This document shows positions 53,479 through 62,476 of a stretch of DNA of 64,000 nt, in pieces; position 1 is the stretch's first letter, and every line of letters starts with the position of its first letter. The stretch covers positions 310,001 through 374,000 of the forward strand of contig NZ_FPEH01000032.1 of the NCBI RefSeq assembly GCF_900117425.1, given 5' to 3'. The notes beneath the pieces are model-generated. The model worked only from the letters and a program-made list of their open reading frames with translations. It was not told the DNA's origin and did not search any database. The translations under genes were made by a program, and so were the position numbers. This DNA comes from Novosphingobium sp. NDB2Meth1 (GTDB lineage: Bacteria; Pseudomonadota; Alphaproteobacteria; Sphingomonadales; Sphingomonadaceae).

Positions 53479-54780
53479 ATGGCCACCACTGCCGACCGCA
53501 TCGTCCCCGAAGAGATCGGCCGCGCCGTGATCGATCCAGCCGCCTATGCCGCGTGGGACCCGCTGCTCGATCAGTTTGACACATTGCGCGAAGAGGGGCT
53601 GCAAGTGGCCCGCGTCGTCTCGTCCGCGGATCTGCACGAGCCGTTCTGGCTGGTCAGCGGATTCGACGAAGTGATGGCCGCGAGCAAGGACAACACGACC
53701 TTCCTCAACCACCCCAAGTCGTCCGTGTTCGCCCTGCGCAGCACCGATGCGCTGGCCCGCGCGATCACCGGCGGCAGCCCACATCTGGTGCAATCACTCG
53801 TCCAGCTTGATGCGCCGCTCCATCCCAAGCTGCGCCGTCTGACGCAGGACTGGTTCATGCCCAAGAACCTGCGCACCATCGAGGACCGCACCCGCAAGAT
53901 CGCCGAGAACACCGTCAATCGCCTGCTTGAAGCCGGCGGCGAGGGCGATTTCACCAAGCTCGTCTCCTCCCCCTATCCGCTCCATGTCGTCATGCAGATT
54001 CTCGGCGTGCCCGAGGCGGATGAGCAGCGCATGCTGGTGCTCACCCAGCAGATGTTCGGCGGGCAGGACGAAGAGCTCAACCAGTCCGGCATCAAGGACT
54101 TGCCGCCTGAAATGATCACCCAGATCGTCGCCGGCGCAGTCAAGGACTTCGAGGCCTATTTCGCTGCGCTCGCCGCCGAACGCCGCAAGAACCCGACCGA
54201 CGACGTCGCCACCGTCATCGCTAACGGCACCATCGATGGCCAGCCGCTCGATGACGTTGTCACCGCCGGGTACTACATCATCACGGCCAGCGCAGGGCAT
54301 GACACGACCAGCGCATCGACCGCAGGCGCCATGCTCGCCCTCGCCCGCGATCCGGAGCAATTTGCCCGCGTCAAGGCCGATCGCAGCCTCTTGGGCGGTA
54401 TCGTCGAGGAAGCGATCCGCTGGACGACGCCGGTGCAGCACTTCATGCGCACGGCCTCGGCGGATACCGAACTGGGCGGCCAGAAAATCGCCAAGGACGA
54501 CTGGCTGATGCTCAACTATGTCGCGGCCAACCACGATCCGTCGCAGTTCTCCGATCCGCGCCGGTTCGATGCAGCGCGCGAAGGCAATCGTCACCTCGCC
54601 TTCGGGGCAGGTGCGCACCAGTGCCTCGGCCTCCATCTGGCGCGGCTTGAAATGCGCATCCTGTTCGAGGTTCTGCTCGACCGGCTCGAGAGCGTGGAAC
54701 TCGCTGGCGAACCCGCTCGCGCCAAGTCCACGTTCGTCGGTGGCCTCAAGCGCCTGCCACTGCGGTGGACGGCGGCCTGA
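53479..54780 (+). CDS. Cytochrome P450 (bacterial class, CYP108-like)
   Basis: A 433-aa soluble P450. The I-helix oxygen-binding motif is ASAGHDTTSAST, the K-helix ExxR lies in IVEEAIRWTTP, and the heme loop is LAFGAGAHQCLGLHLARLE with the Cys ligand. Overall layout resembles CYP108-type terpene or alkyl-aromatic hydroxylases of sphingomonads; the subfamily is a guess. No ferredoxin or ferredoxin reductase is adjacent, so it must use partners from elsewhere. AGGA precedes the ATG. Confidence 0.9.
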   Translation: MATTADRIVPEEIGRAVIDPAAYAAWDPLLDQFDTLREEGLQVARVVSSADLHEPFWLVSGFDEVMAASKDNTTFLNHPKSSVFALRSTDALARAITGGSPHLVQSLVQLDAPLHPKLRRLTQDWFMPKNLRTIEDRTRKIAENTVNRLLEAGGEGDFTKLVSSPYPLHVVMQILGVPEADEQRMLVLTQQMFGGQDEELNQSGIKDLPPEMITQIVAGAVKDFEAYFAALAAERRKNPTDDVATVIANGTIDGQPLDDVVTAGYYIITASAGHDTTSASTAGAMLALARDPEQFARVKADRSLLGGIVEEAIRWTTPVQHFMRTASADTELGGQKIAKDDWLMLNYVAANHDPSQFSDPRRFDAAREGNRHLAFGAGAHQCLGLHLARLEMRILFEVLLDRLESVELAGEPARAKSTFVGGLKRLPLRWTAA

Positions 54781-54789
54781 GCCAAGCCG

Positions 54790-55689
54790 TTACTGCGCCA
54801 GCAGTCGCCGCATGATTTCGCGCACGTCGTCCGCCATGTCCGGCCGCTCAAGCGCCAGCGACAGCGTCGCCTCGACGAAACCGGCCTTGCTGCCGCAGTC
54901 GAACCGGCGCCCGGTGAAGGTCACCGCGTGGAACGGCTGGCTGCCAATCATGCGGGCCATCGCATCGGTCAGCTGGATCTCGCCGCCCGCGCCCCTTTCC
55001 TGACCTTCCAGCGTGCGCATCACTTCCGGCTGCAGGATATAGCGGCCAGAGATAATCAGGTTGGAAGGCGCTTCCTCCCGCTTGGGCTTTTCAACGAGGC
55101 CGGTCACTTCAGTCAGCTTGTCGGAAATCCGCGCGCCCGGAGCGATCACGCCGTAGCTGGAAACTTCTTCTTGCGGCACTTCGAGCACGCTGATCAGGTT
55201 GCCGCCGACTTCGTTGTAGGCCTCGACCATTTCCTTCATGCAGCCCGGCTTGCCGATCATGAGCTCGTCCGGAAGGAAGATCGCGAACGGTTCGTCGCCC
55301 ACGATCGCACGCGCACACCAGATCGCGTGACCTAGTCCCATCGGTACTTGCTGGCGCACTGTCACCAGATTGCCCGGCAGGATGCGGGTGGCATCGAGAA
55401 TCGAGAGGTCCTTGTCGCGGTCGCTCATCGTCCGCTCCAGCTCGAAAGCGGTATCGAAATGCTCGACGATGGCCGTCTTGCCGCGCCCGGTCACGAAGAT
55501 CAGTTGTTCGATCCCGGCTTCCCGCGCCTCGTCGACGGCGTACTGAATAAGTGGTCGGTCGATAATCGGCAGCATTTCCTTGGGGATGGCTTTGGTCGCC
55601 GGAAGAAACCGCGTACCCATACCCGCCACCGGGAACACCGCCTTGCGGACGGGCTTGCGGACGGGCTGCGATGCATTGCTTCCGGACAT
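54790..55689 (-). CDS. galU: UTP-glucose-1-phosphate uridylyltransferase
   Basis: Makes UDP-glucose for polysaccharides and lipids. The 299-aa protein has GMGTRFLPATKAIPKEML, PLIQYAVDEAREAGIEQL, GLGHAIWCARAIVGDEPF and LVEKPKREEAPSN, all typical. It is convergent with the P450 gene and divergent from murA (126 bp between). No operon partners. Confidence 0.95.
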   Translation of the reverse strand: MSGSNASQPVRKPVRKAVFPVAGMGTRFLPATKAIPKEMLPIIDRPLIQYAVDEAREAGIEQLIFVTGRGKTAIVEHFDTAFELERTMSDRDKDLSILDATRILPGNLVTVRQQVPMGLGHAIWCARAIVGDEPFAIFLPDELMIGKPGCMKEMVEAYNEVGGNLISVLEVPQEEVSSYGVIAPGARISDKLTEVTGLVEKPKREEAPSNLIISGRYILQPEVMRTLEGQERGAGGEIQLTDAMARMIGSQPFHAVTFTGRRFDCGSKAGFVEATLSLALERPDMADDVREIMRRLLAQ

Positions 55690-55815
55690 GTCGACTTTGA
55701 TCCCCTACCTTTGATGGCCGATCATGGCCCTTCGCACACTCTGGCATAATGATGCGCTAATGTGCCATCATTTCGATCCTGTTGCGCCAATTGGCAAACA
55801 GGCTAAACGACCGCG

Positions 55816-57099
55816 ATGGACAAGATCATCATTCGCGGCGGCAATCGCCTTTCCGGTACGGTTCCAGTCTCGGGCGCAAAGAATGCAGCACTTACCCTGC
55901 TGCCTTGCGCGCTGCTCACCGAAGAACCGGTGACGCTGCGCAATCTGCCGCGCCTCGCCGATATCGACGGCTTCCAGCACCTGCTCAACCAGTTCGGCGT
56001 TTCGACCTCGATAGCCGGTGCACGCCCGGAGGACTTCGGCCGCGTGATGACGCTTCAAGCCACACGCCTCACTTCGACCGTCGCGCCTTATGATCTCGTC
56101 CGCAAGATGCGCGCCTCGATCCTCGTCCTGGGCCCGCTTCTGGCCCGTGCCGGAGAAGCCACGGTTTCCCTGCCGGGTGGCTGCGCGATCGGCAACCGCC
56201 CTATCGACCTCCACCTCAAGGCACTTGAGGCCTTTGGCGCGCAGATCGAGCTGGCGGCGGGCTATGTCCGCGCCATCGCCCCCGATGGCGGCCTGCCGGG
56301 CGGTGACTACAGCTTCCCGATCGTCTCGGTCGGCGCGACCGAGAACGCGCTGATGGCCGCCGTCCTCGCGCGTGGCACCAGCACGTTGCACAATGCCGCG
56401 CGCGAGCCCGAGATCGTCGACTTGTGCAACCTTCTCGTCGCGATGGGCGCGCAGATCGAAGGGATCGGCACGTCCGATCTTACCATCCACGGCGTCTCGC
56501 GCCTCCATGGCGCCACCTACATGGTCATGCCGGACCGGATCGAAGCGGGCAGCTATGCCTGCGCCGCCGCGATCACCGGGGGCGACATCACCCTCGCCGG
56601 TGCACGCGCGGAAGATATGGCGGCTACCATCCAGGCCCTTCGCGATGCCCACGTGCTGGTCGAACAGGTCCACGGTGGCCTGCGCGTGGCTAGTGACGGC
56701 CAGCTGCGCCCTGTGACACTCTCGACTGCTCCATACCCTGGCCTCGCCACCGACATGCAGGCGCAGCTCATGGCGATGCTGTGCCTTGCGAGCGGGTCAA
56801 GCGTGCTGACCGAGACGATTTTCGAAAACCGCTACATGCACGTGCCCGAGCTCAACCGCATGGGCGCGCATATCGAGACCAAGGGCCGCACCGCAATCGT
56901 CCACGGCGTCAGCAAGCTGCATGGCGCCGAGGTGATGGCGACCGACCTGCGCGCGTCGATGAGCCTCGTGATCGCCGGACTTGCCGCCGAGGGCGAATCG
57001 CAAGTCCACCGGCTTTATCACCTCGATCGCGGTTATGAGCGCCTTGAGGAAAAGTTCGCGCTCATCGGTGCGGACGTGGAGCGCGTCGGCGGCGACTGA
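55816..57099 (+). CDS. murA: UDP-N-acetylglucosamine 1-carboxyvinyltransferase
   Basis: First committed step of peptidoglycan synthesis: transfer of enolpyruvate from PEP to UDP-GlcNAc. The 427-aa protein has the opening [19 protein letters not shown] and the catalytic Cys in [16 protein letters not shown], so it should be fosfomycin-sensitive. The late [10 protein letters not shown] is typical. Its TGA shares one base with the chrA start (TGATG at 57097-57101). Confidence 0.96.
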   Translation: MDKIIIRGGNRLSGTVPVSGAKNAALTLLPCALLTEEPVTLRNLPRLADIDGFQHLLNQFGVSTSIAGARPEDFGRVMTLQATRLTSTVAPYDLVRKMRASILVLGPLLARAGEATVSLPGGCAIGNRPIDLHLKALEAFGAQIELAAGYVRAIAPDGGLPGGDYSFPIVSVGATENALMAAVLARGTSTLHNAAREPEIVDLCNLLVAMGAQIEGIGTSDLTIHGVSRLHGATYMVMPDRIEAGSYACAAAITGGDITLAGARAEDMAATIQALRDAHVLVEQVHGGLRVASDGQLRPVTLSTAPYPGLATDMQAQLMAMLCLASGSSVLTETIFENRYMHVPELNRMGAHIETKGRTAIVHGVSKLHGAEVMATDLRASMSLVIAGLAAEGESQVHRLYHLDRGYERLEEKFALIGADVERVGGD

Positions 57100-58406
57100 T
57101 GCCGGATCGGGCGCCCGCATCGTCGCTGGCAGAACTCACCCGGGTGTTTGCGCGGATCGGCTGCCTCAGCTTCGGCGGACCCGCAGGGCAGATCGCCCTG
57201 ATGCAGCGCGAATTGGTCGACGAGCGCCGCTGGGTGGAACAAGGCGCTTTTCTGCGCGCGCTGAATCTCTGTCACCTCCTGCCTGGGCCGGAAGCACAGC
57301 AATTGGCGACGTGGATCGGCTGGCGGCTGCACGGTGTGCGCGGCGGCCTGATCGCGGGACTGCTGTTTGTGCTTCCCGGTGCCGCTGTGATGCTGGCGCT
57401 TTCGCTGCTCTATGTTGCTGCCGCCGGCCTCCACTGGTTCGCGTCGCTGTTTCTGGGGATCAAGGCGGCGGTGCTGGCGGTTGTACTCCAGGCGCTGCTG
57501 CGGGTTGCCAAGCGTGCGCTGGGAACCCGCTTCAAGTTGTTGCTGGCCATTCTCGCCGCGCTTTCGCTCACCGTACTGCGTACACCGTTCCCTCTGGTGA
57601 TCCTGACCGCCGGGTTGATCGGCGCGGCGACGGTGCAATGGGCGCCGGAATGGCTCGGAAAGCACCACATCGCTGCTGACTCAACCCCTCTCGCGACGCC
57701 ACAGCAACTCATTGCCCTCACGGCCCGCACGATAATCCTGTGGCTTCTTGTCTGGGCGCTGCCGCTGGGACTGGTGTACCTGCTGCTGGGCCCGCACCAT
57801 GTCCTCTGGCAGATCGGCCTGTTCTTCTCTCGGCTCGCCGTGGTGACTTTCGGCGGGGCCTATGCCGTGCTGGCCTATATGGCGCAGGCGGCCGTCAGCG
57901 GGTTCGGATGGCTCGCCCCCGGCGAGATGGCCGATGGTCTGGGCCTGGCCGAAACGACGCCCGGCCCGCTGATCATGGTCACCCAGTTCGTCGGCTTCCT
58001 TGCTGCGTGGCGCCATCCGGGGATCTTGTCACCGCTGGCGGCGGGCCTGCTGGGAGCCGGCCTCACCACCTGGGTGACGTTTGCCCCCTGCTTCCTGTGG
58101 ATTTTCGCCTGCGCGCCGTGGATGGAACGGCTGGAGCGCGCAGGGAATCTCCAAGGCGCGCTCGCGGCGATTACCGCAGCGGTGGTCGGCGTTATCGCCA
58201 ACCTTGCGCTCTGGTTTGCCCTGCACGTGCTGTTTCGTAACGTTTCCGAGTTCGGCTTGCCGGACCTCGCCAGCCTTGACTGGCGCGCAGCCCTCATCGC
58301 CGTTCTGGCAGCGGTGCTGGTGTTTGGCCTGAAGCGAGGAATTCTTCAGACGATGGCGGTCTGCGCCGCCACTGGGTTCGCGCTCTCGATCGTCCCGCTC
58401 GGCTGA
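57099..58406 (+). CDS. chrA: Chromate efflux transporter, two-domain (long-chain CHR)
   Basis: A 435-aa inner-membrane protein made of two related CHR domains. Each half carries the family signature: RIGCLSFGGPAGQIALMQ with CHLLPGPEAQQLATWIG in the first, and RLAVVTFGGAYAVLAYMAQ with LAETTPGPLIMVTQFVGF in the second. It exports chromate in studied members. It overlaps murA by one base and is cotranscribed with it, although the functions are unrelated. Confidence 0.92.
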   Translation: MPDRAPASSLAELTRVFARIGCLSFGGPAGQIALMQRELVDERRWVEQGAFLRALNLCHLLPGPEAQQLATWIGWRLHGVRGGLIAGLLFVLPGAAVMLALSLLYVAAAGLHWFASLFLGIKAAVLAVVLQALLRVAKRALGTRFKLLLAILAALSLTVLRTPFPLVILTAGLIGAATVQWAPEWLGKHHIAADSTPLATPQQLIALTARTIILWLLVWALPLGLVYLLLGPHHVLWQIGLFFSRLAVVTFGGAYAVLAYMAQAAVSGFGWLAPGEMADGLGLAETTPGPLIMVTQFVGFLAAWRHPGILSPLAAGLLGAGLTTWVTFAPCFLWIFACAPWMERLERAGNLQGALAAITAAVVGVIANLALWFALHVLFRNVSEFGLPDLASLDWRAALIAVLAAVLVFGLKRGILQTMAVCAATGFALSIVPLG

Positions 58407-58414
58407 CCGACAGA

Positions 58415-58690
58415 TCAGCGGCAGCGCTTCTTCGCGGTAAGCGTCCGGTCGATTGCGCGACCGGCGAATGCCCCCCCGACGGCGCCCGCGACAATCCCAA
58501 CCGGGCCGCCCAGCACCGCCTTGCCCACCAGCGCACCACCCGCACCGCCTGCAATTAGACCTGCGGTGCCGCTGGAATGGCGGCATTTGCGGTAGGTCTG
58601 CGTGGTCTTGCGGCGTGCGTCGGCAGTTTCGGGAACCACCGAGGTGGCGAGAGTGGCCAGCATGGCGGCGGCAAGGAGGCTACGGCGCAT
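58415..58690 (-). CDS. Small glycine-zipper envelope protein
   Basis: A 91-aa protein with a signal peptide (RRSLLAAAMLATLATSVV) and a glycine-zipper region GLIAGGAGGALVGKAVLGG, continuing PVGIVAGAVGGAFAGRAID, as in glycine-zipper 2TM domains. The C-terminus is basic with a final Cys. AGGAG lies seven bases before the ATG. It is probably an envelope or outer-membrane-associated protein; function unknown. Convergent with chrA. Confidence 0.75.
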   Translation of the reverse strand: MRRSLLAAAMLATLATSVVPETADARRKTTQTYRKCRHSSGTAGLIAGGAGGALVGKAVLGGPVGIVAGAVGGAFAGRAIDRTLTAKKRCR

Positions 58691-58773
58691 CGAGGTACTC
58701 CTGAGATAACACGTGACCCGTGCAATACGGTGAACTGTGTCAGAATGCGCGATGAACGGGGATAGCGCCCCTA

Positions 58774-59031
58774 TCAGAGTGCGTCAGTCCGCCCGCCCGC
58801 TGCGGCAAGACGCGCCGCGAGCCAGAGCCGCACGGCACCGGCAAGGCCCGGCGGCACTTCTGCAGCGATCCGTTCAGCATCGATCCGCGCGACGATGGCA
58901 TTGATCGGCACGCCTTCCTGTATCGCAGCATCGCGCAGCAGGTCCCAGAACAGCGGTTCGAGACTGATGGAGGTCTTGTGCCCGGCGATTTCGACTGATC
59001 GCTTGACCGGGGGGTGATAGGGCGCGGTCAT
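58774..59031 (-). CDS. Ribbon-helix-helix domain protein (RHH_4 type)
   Basis: An 85-aa protein starting at the ATG 59031 (MTAPYHPPVKRSVEIAGH). KTSISLEPLFWDLLRDAAI is typical of the RHH_4 family, which is widespread in alphaproteobacteria. It may bind DNA as a dimer, but targets are unknown. It diverges from the LuxR-type regulator at 59093 across a 61-bp gap, which could be where it acts. Confidence 0.75.
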   Translation of the reverse strand: MTAPYHPPVKRSVEIAGHKTSISLEPLFWDLLRDAAIQEGVPINAIVARIDAERIAAEVPPGLAGAVRLWLAARLAAAGGRTDAL

Positions 59032-59092
59032 CCTGATCCGATACGAATTATTGGGGGTGGCCCGCAAGAGCGCGCCTTCGTAAATCCTCACG

Positions 59093-59878
59093 ATGACCGC
59101 AGGCTATGAAGCGCTCACCGAGAAGGAGAAGGAAACGCTGCGGCTGCTGCTCGGCGGGCATGATGCCAAGTCCATCGCACGCCACCTTGGCCTTTCGGTC
59201 CACACCATCCACGAACGGCTGCGGGATGCGCGGCGCAAGATGGCGGTATCGAGCAGCCGGGAGGCAGCGCGCTTGTTGCACCGGATCGAGAGTCAGGCCC
59301 CCGAATTGCTGGGGGACAAGCCAATGGGGGATGCCGCCCGACCCGCCCCGATGCATCCCGAGCCTGAGTCGCCCCGAAGCGCCGGCGAGTGGCGCCGCGC
59401 CGGGTGGATCGTCGGAGGACTTGCCATGACCATCAGCCTTGCCTTGCTTGCTCTGCTTGCCCAATCAGGCTCATCCCTTGCGTTCGGAGGGAACCGGCTG
59501 TCAGCCACACCCGTGAACGTCCCGGCCTCGGTCGCTCCGACATCGGCGAGCGAAGCCGCGGCGACGGAGGCAGCACGGCACTTCCTCGCCTTGCTCGATC
59601 AGGACGATTGGGCGGGCAGCTGGAAGGCGACACATACGTCGTTCCAGCTGCTCAATACGGTCGAATGGTGGGCACAAGCCTCACGATCGGTGCGGAATCG
59701 GCTGGGCGAGCCGCTCTCGCGCGAACTGGCGACAGTCGATTTCACGGCCGCTCCGCCCAACGGCTACTGGGTGATCAGATTCAAGGCGCGTTACAGCAAG
59801 CAGGGCAGCGTCGTCGAAACGTTGCAGCTTGCTTCGGAAGCAGGCGGCTGGAAGCTGGCCGCAATCACCGTCGAGTGA
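59093..59878 (+). CDS. LuxR-type HTH + membrane segment + DUF4019 one-component regulator
   Basis: A 261-aa protein of unusual layout. Residues 5-62 are a LuxR/GerE helix-turn-helix (LTEKEKETLRLLLGGHDAK, GLSVHTIHERLRDARRKM). A Pro-rich linker follows, then one membrane helix (about 103-122, GWIVGGLAMTISLALLALLA). The C-terminal half (about 150-261) is DUF4019-like (FLALLDQDDWAGSWKATH, GYWVIRFKARYSKQGSVVET). The DNA-binding part would be cytoplasmic and DUF4019 periplasmic, a ToxR-like topology. The ligand and targets are unknown. Confidence 0.8.
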   Translation: MTAGYEALTEKEKETLRLLLGGHDAKSIARHLGLSVHTIHERLRDARRKMAVSSSREAARLLHRIESQAPELLGDKPMGDAARPAPMHPEPESPRSAGEWRRAGWIVGGLAMTISLALLALLAQSGSSLAFGGNRLSATPVNVPASVAPTSASEAAATEAARHFLALLDQDDWAGSWKATHTSFQLLNTVEWWAQASRSVRNRLGEPLSRELATVDFTAAPPNGYWVIRFKARYSKQGSVVETLQLASEAGGWKLAAITVE

Positions 59879-59886
59879 AGGGCCGA

Positions 59887-59919
59887 TGCGGCCCCGCACC
59901 CTTGCGAGGCGGGGCCGCA
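59887..59919. repeat. Perfect inverted repeat between convergent genes
   Basis: TGCGGCCCCGC (59887-59897) and GCGGGGCCGCA (59909-59919) form an 11-bp stem with an 11-base loop. It sits between the convergent DUF4019 regulator and phaB. It may act as a two-way end, although neither side has a U-run. Confidence 0.65.
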
Positions 59920-59924
59920 ATCCG

Positions 59925-60650
59925 TCAGTACATGTGCTGGCCGCCGTTGATGCTCATCGTCGAGCCGGTAACGAAGGCACCGTCCTCGGAGGTCAGGAAG
60001 GCGACGCCGCGCGCGATCTCGTCGGCCTGCCCGAGTCGGCCGACCGGGATCTTGGCCACGATCTTTTCAAGCACCGGCGGGGGAACCGCCGCGACCATGT
60101 CAGTATCGATATAGCCCGGCGCGATGGCATTCACCGTCACGCCATACTTGGCACCTTCCTGCGCGAGCGCCTTGGTGAAGCCATGAATGCCGGACTTGGC
60201 AGCGGCGTAATTGACCTGGCCATACTGCCCTGCCTGCCCGTTGATCGAGCCAATATTGACGATGCGGCCCCAGCCCCGCTCGCGCATGCCGGGGAAGGTC
60301 GCCTTGGCCATGTTGAAGCATCCCCCGAGGTTGATACGCATCACCTCGTTCCAGTCGTCGAAGCTCATCTTGTGCAGCACGCCGTCGCGGGTGATACCGG
60401 CATTGTTGACCACGATATCGATCGGGCCGACTTCAGCAGCGATCTTCGCGCACATTTCCAAGGTGGCTTCGTGATCGCCGACATCGAAACGGTAGGCTGC
60501 GATTCCGGTTCTTTCGGTAAATGCGCGCGCCTTTTCCTCATTGCCTGCATAATTGGCAACAACTGTCCGCCCTTGGGCCTGAAGTGCGAGGGAAATGGCT
60601 TCACCGATACCCCGGGTGCCCCCGGTAACCACTGCAACGCGCGTCATCAT
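59925..60650 (-). CDS. phaB: Acetoacetyl-CoA reductase
   Basis: NADPH-dependent reduction of acetoacetyl-CoA to (R)-3-hydroxybutyryl-CoA, for polyhydroxybutyrate. The 241-aa short-chain dehydrogenase has TGGTRGIGEAISLALQ, NNAGITRDGVLHKM, the Ser-Tyr-Lys site in NIGSINGQAGQYGQVNYAAA then KSG, and the end GSTMSINGGQHMY, all PhaB-like. No phaA or phaC lies nearby. A fatty-acid FabG assignment is the alternative, but the N-terminus and SINGQ favour PhaB. Confidence 0.9.
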   Translation of the reverse strand: MMTRVAVVTGGTRGIGEAISLALQAQGRTVVANYAGNEEKARAFTERTGIAAYRFDVGDHEATLEMCAKIAAEVGPIDIVVNNAGITRDGVLHKMSFDDWNEVMRINLGGCFNMAKATFPGMRERGWGRIVNIGSINGQAGQYGQVNYAAAKSGIHGFTKALAQEGAKYGVTVNAIAPGYIDTDMVAAVPPPVLEKIVAKIPVGRLGQADEIARGVAFLTSEDGAFVTGSTMSINGGQHMY

Positions 60651-60759
60651 TCTCTCCCTCTCCGGTCGATGTCAGAGAGGGTAGTCGCAAGGCTGCTGGC
60701 GGACAAGCGCTTAGGCCGCAGTCATACGACTGCGCCGCAGAGGTTCGCATCTAAAATGG

Positions 60760-61572
60760 TTAGAACCGGAACTTGGTTCCGACGTAAACCGCCTGGCTGT
60801 CCTTTTTGCCATCGGTCAGCGGGCGGAGACGATCACGCTCGGGCGAATAGCGTACCCCAGCCGTCACATCGAGATTGCGGGTCAGGCGGTAGCTGCCGCC
60901 GAGATCGACTTGATAATCGCTCTGGCCTTCGAACGTCCGCGGCGCATGGCCCACGCGGTCACGCGTATCCAGTTCGATCCGCGGCGCAAGGCGCGAAGGA
61001 GTGCCGGCTGGGGCGGCCGAGAAACTGTCCTTGTGGCCGAACGTCCGCAAATCCGGCATTTCCAGCCGCTGGATATCGAGACGCGCGACCTCACGCGTTG
61101 CCGACGTGGCCGCAAAGCTCTGATAGCCGCGCGCGAGGCCAAGGTTGTAGACCATCGGTGCAATGCGGACCGGCGCGGCGCCGGGCGCGCTCACCCCGGC
61201 GGGCAGAGCAGACCGTACGACGAAACCTTGCGCACCGACTTCATTGACCCGGACGGCAACGGTCACTGCACGGTCGGGGCGATTCTCGATCCCCGCCGGT
61301 GTGAAGCGGAACAGTCGGCCATGACCGGGGGTTCGGCCCTGAATTTGCGCAGTGATTTCGGAAACAAGCTTGGGATCAACCGAAGCCGGCGTAAACGATC
61401 CGATCCCGCCTCGCGCCGAAAGACTGACCGGCGAGGACACAAAGCCACCGGTAAGTGCGCTGCCGAGCGCAGGCGCTGCCCCCATGCCGAGCAGAGCGCA
61501 ACCGACGAGCGGCAGCACGCGCGCACGGAAAACTCCGTACGATTTGGCTACCTTGATCGTCTTGCCATTCAT
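60760..61572 (-). CDS. Unknown exported protein with outer-membrane-like C-terminus
   Basis: A 270-aa protein with a signal-like N-terminus (FRARVLPLVGCALLGMGAAP) and a C-terminal set of alternating strands (DYQVDLGGSYRLTRNLDVT, AGVRYSPERDRLRP) that ends AVYVGTKFRF. A final Phe is typical of outer-membrane beta-barrel proteins recognised by BamA. The middle (about 45-190) is not recognisable. It could be a small barrel or a passenger-plus-anchor protein. It stands alone; the neighbouring phaB is unrelated. Confidence 0.6.
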   Translation of the reverse strand: MNGKTIKVAKSYGVFRARVLPLVGCALLGMGAAPALGSALTGGFVSSPVSLSARGGIGSFTPASVDPKLVSEITAQIQGRTPGHGRLFRFTPAGIENRPDRAVTVAVRVNEVGAQGFVVRSALPAGVSAPGAAPVRIAPMVYNLGLARGYQSFAATSATREVARLDIQRLEMPDLRTFGHKDSFSAAPAGTPSRLAPRIELDTRDRVGHAPRTFEGQSDYQVDLGGSYRLTRNLDVTAGVRYSPERDRLRPLTDGKKDSQAVYVGTKFRF

Positions 61573-61904
61573 GGCCAGCCCAAGCTTTCCCGTTGCGGAG
61601 CCACGCGATTTGCTGCTCCGGCGACTCCGGAGCTAGGCTCTAGGGGCATGACATACGGTGCGCGAAGGATAATTTCCAGTAGGACAACGATTTTCTGATC
61701 GTTTGGCTGCCGGTCTTGGTCAACCTGTTGCACCTTGCCCACACGCCACCGTTTCGGGCGCATCTTGCCCCATCCCGATCATATTGCCACAAGCTACTGC
61801 CCGCCATAGGTTGCATAGCCCTTGCGGCGCGCGGCGCCGGGGTGATAGAGCGCCAACCGCAAAGCGCTTGATCTGCGCGAAAATCATAGGGCAGGAGGCT
61901 CGGC
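61573..61904. other. Divergent intergenic region before the DUF3576 gene
   Basis: About 332 bp without a convincing gene. It contains the small hairpin GCTCCGG-CGACT-CCGGAGC (61615-61633) and must hold the promoters of the divergent genes at 61572 and 61905. I see no RNA gene or operator I can name. Confidence 0.5.
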
Positions 61905-62411
61905 ATGGCCGCGCAGGCACCCGCCAGCAAGGACAGTAAGCACGTGACCACAAGCCCCCGCCGTTCCTTTACGTTTGCCCGCGGTATCGCAACCGGCATG
62001 CTCGTCATCGCCGCCACCGGGCTGGTCGCAGGATGCGGGGGCAAGGCGCGCCCCAAGCTTGATCTCGCCGCCAGCAAAGTCACCACAATCGGCGTCAACG
62101 CCTACCTCTGGCGCGCCACGCTGGAGACGCTTTCGTTCATGCCGCTGGTGCAGACGGACAGCAACGGCGGCGTGGTCGTGACTGACTGGTACGCCAATCC
62201 GCGCAATCCGAACGAGCGGATGAAGCTCACCGTATCGATCCTCGATCAGGATCTGCGCGCCGATGCACTGCGCATCGCCGCCAGTCGCCAGGTCAGTCAG
62301 TCGGGCAACTGGGTCGATGCACCGGTCCAGGCCGCCACGGTGCAAAAGCTCGAAGACATCATCCTTACCAAGGCTCGCGATCTGCGCCGCCAAACGCTGG
62401 TCAAGGGGTGA
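61905..62411 (+). CDS. DUF3576 lipoprotein
   Basis: A 168-aa predicted lipoprotein. The hydrophobic signal GMLVIAATGLVAGC gives a lipobox VAGC with Cys at about residue 44, preceded by a long basic N-terminus. The mature part has the DUF3576 signature GVNAYLWRATLETLSFMPL and GGVVVTDWYANPRNP. AGGAGG lies eight bases before the ATG. The same gene precedes leuS in many alphaproteobacteria, where lptE usually follows leuS, so an outer-membrane assembly role is likely but unproven. Confidence 0.88.
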   Translation: MAAQAPASKDSKHVTTSPRRSFTFARGIATGMLVIAATGLVAGCGGKARPKLDLAASKVTTIGVNAYLWRATLETLSFMPLVQTDSNGGVVVTDWYANPRNPNERMKLTVSILDQDLRADALRIAASRQVSQSGNWVDAPVQAATVQKLEDIILTKARDLRRQTLVKG

Positions 62412-62476
62412 TTTCCGAAGGGCTCGCCCTCGCCTGACGGTTGCACGGCCTCGCGACGCTCCCTAGAGGGGGCGGC

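Noticed and set aside
55711-55770. CATAAT with flanking TGGCA/TGCCA dyad before murA as promoter or operator
   Set aside because: No -35 at a workable distance and the dyad arms are only five bases; too weak to report as a feature.
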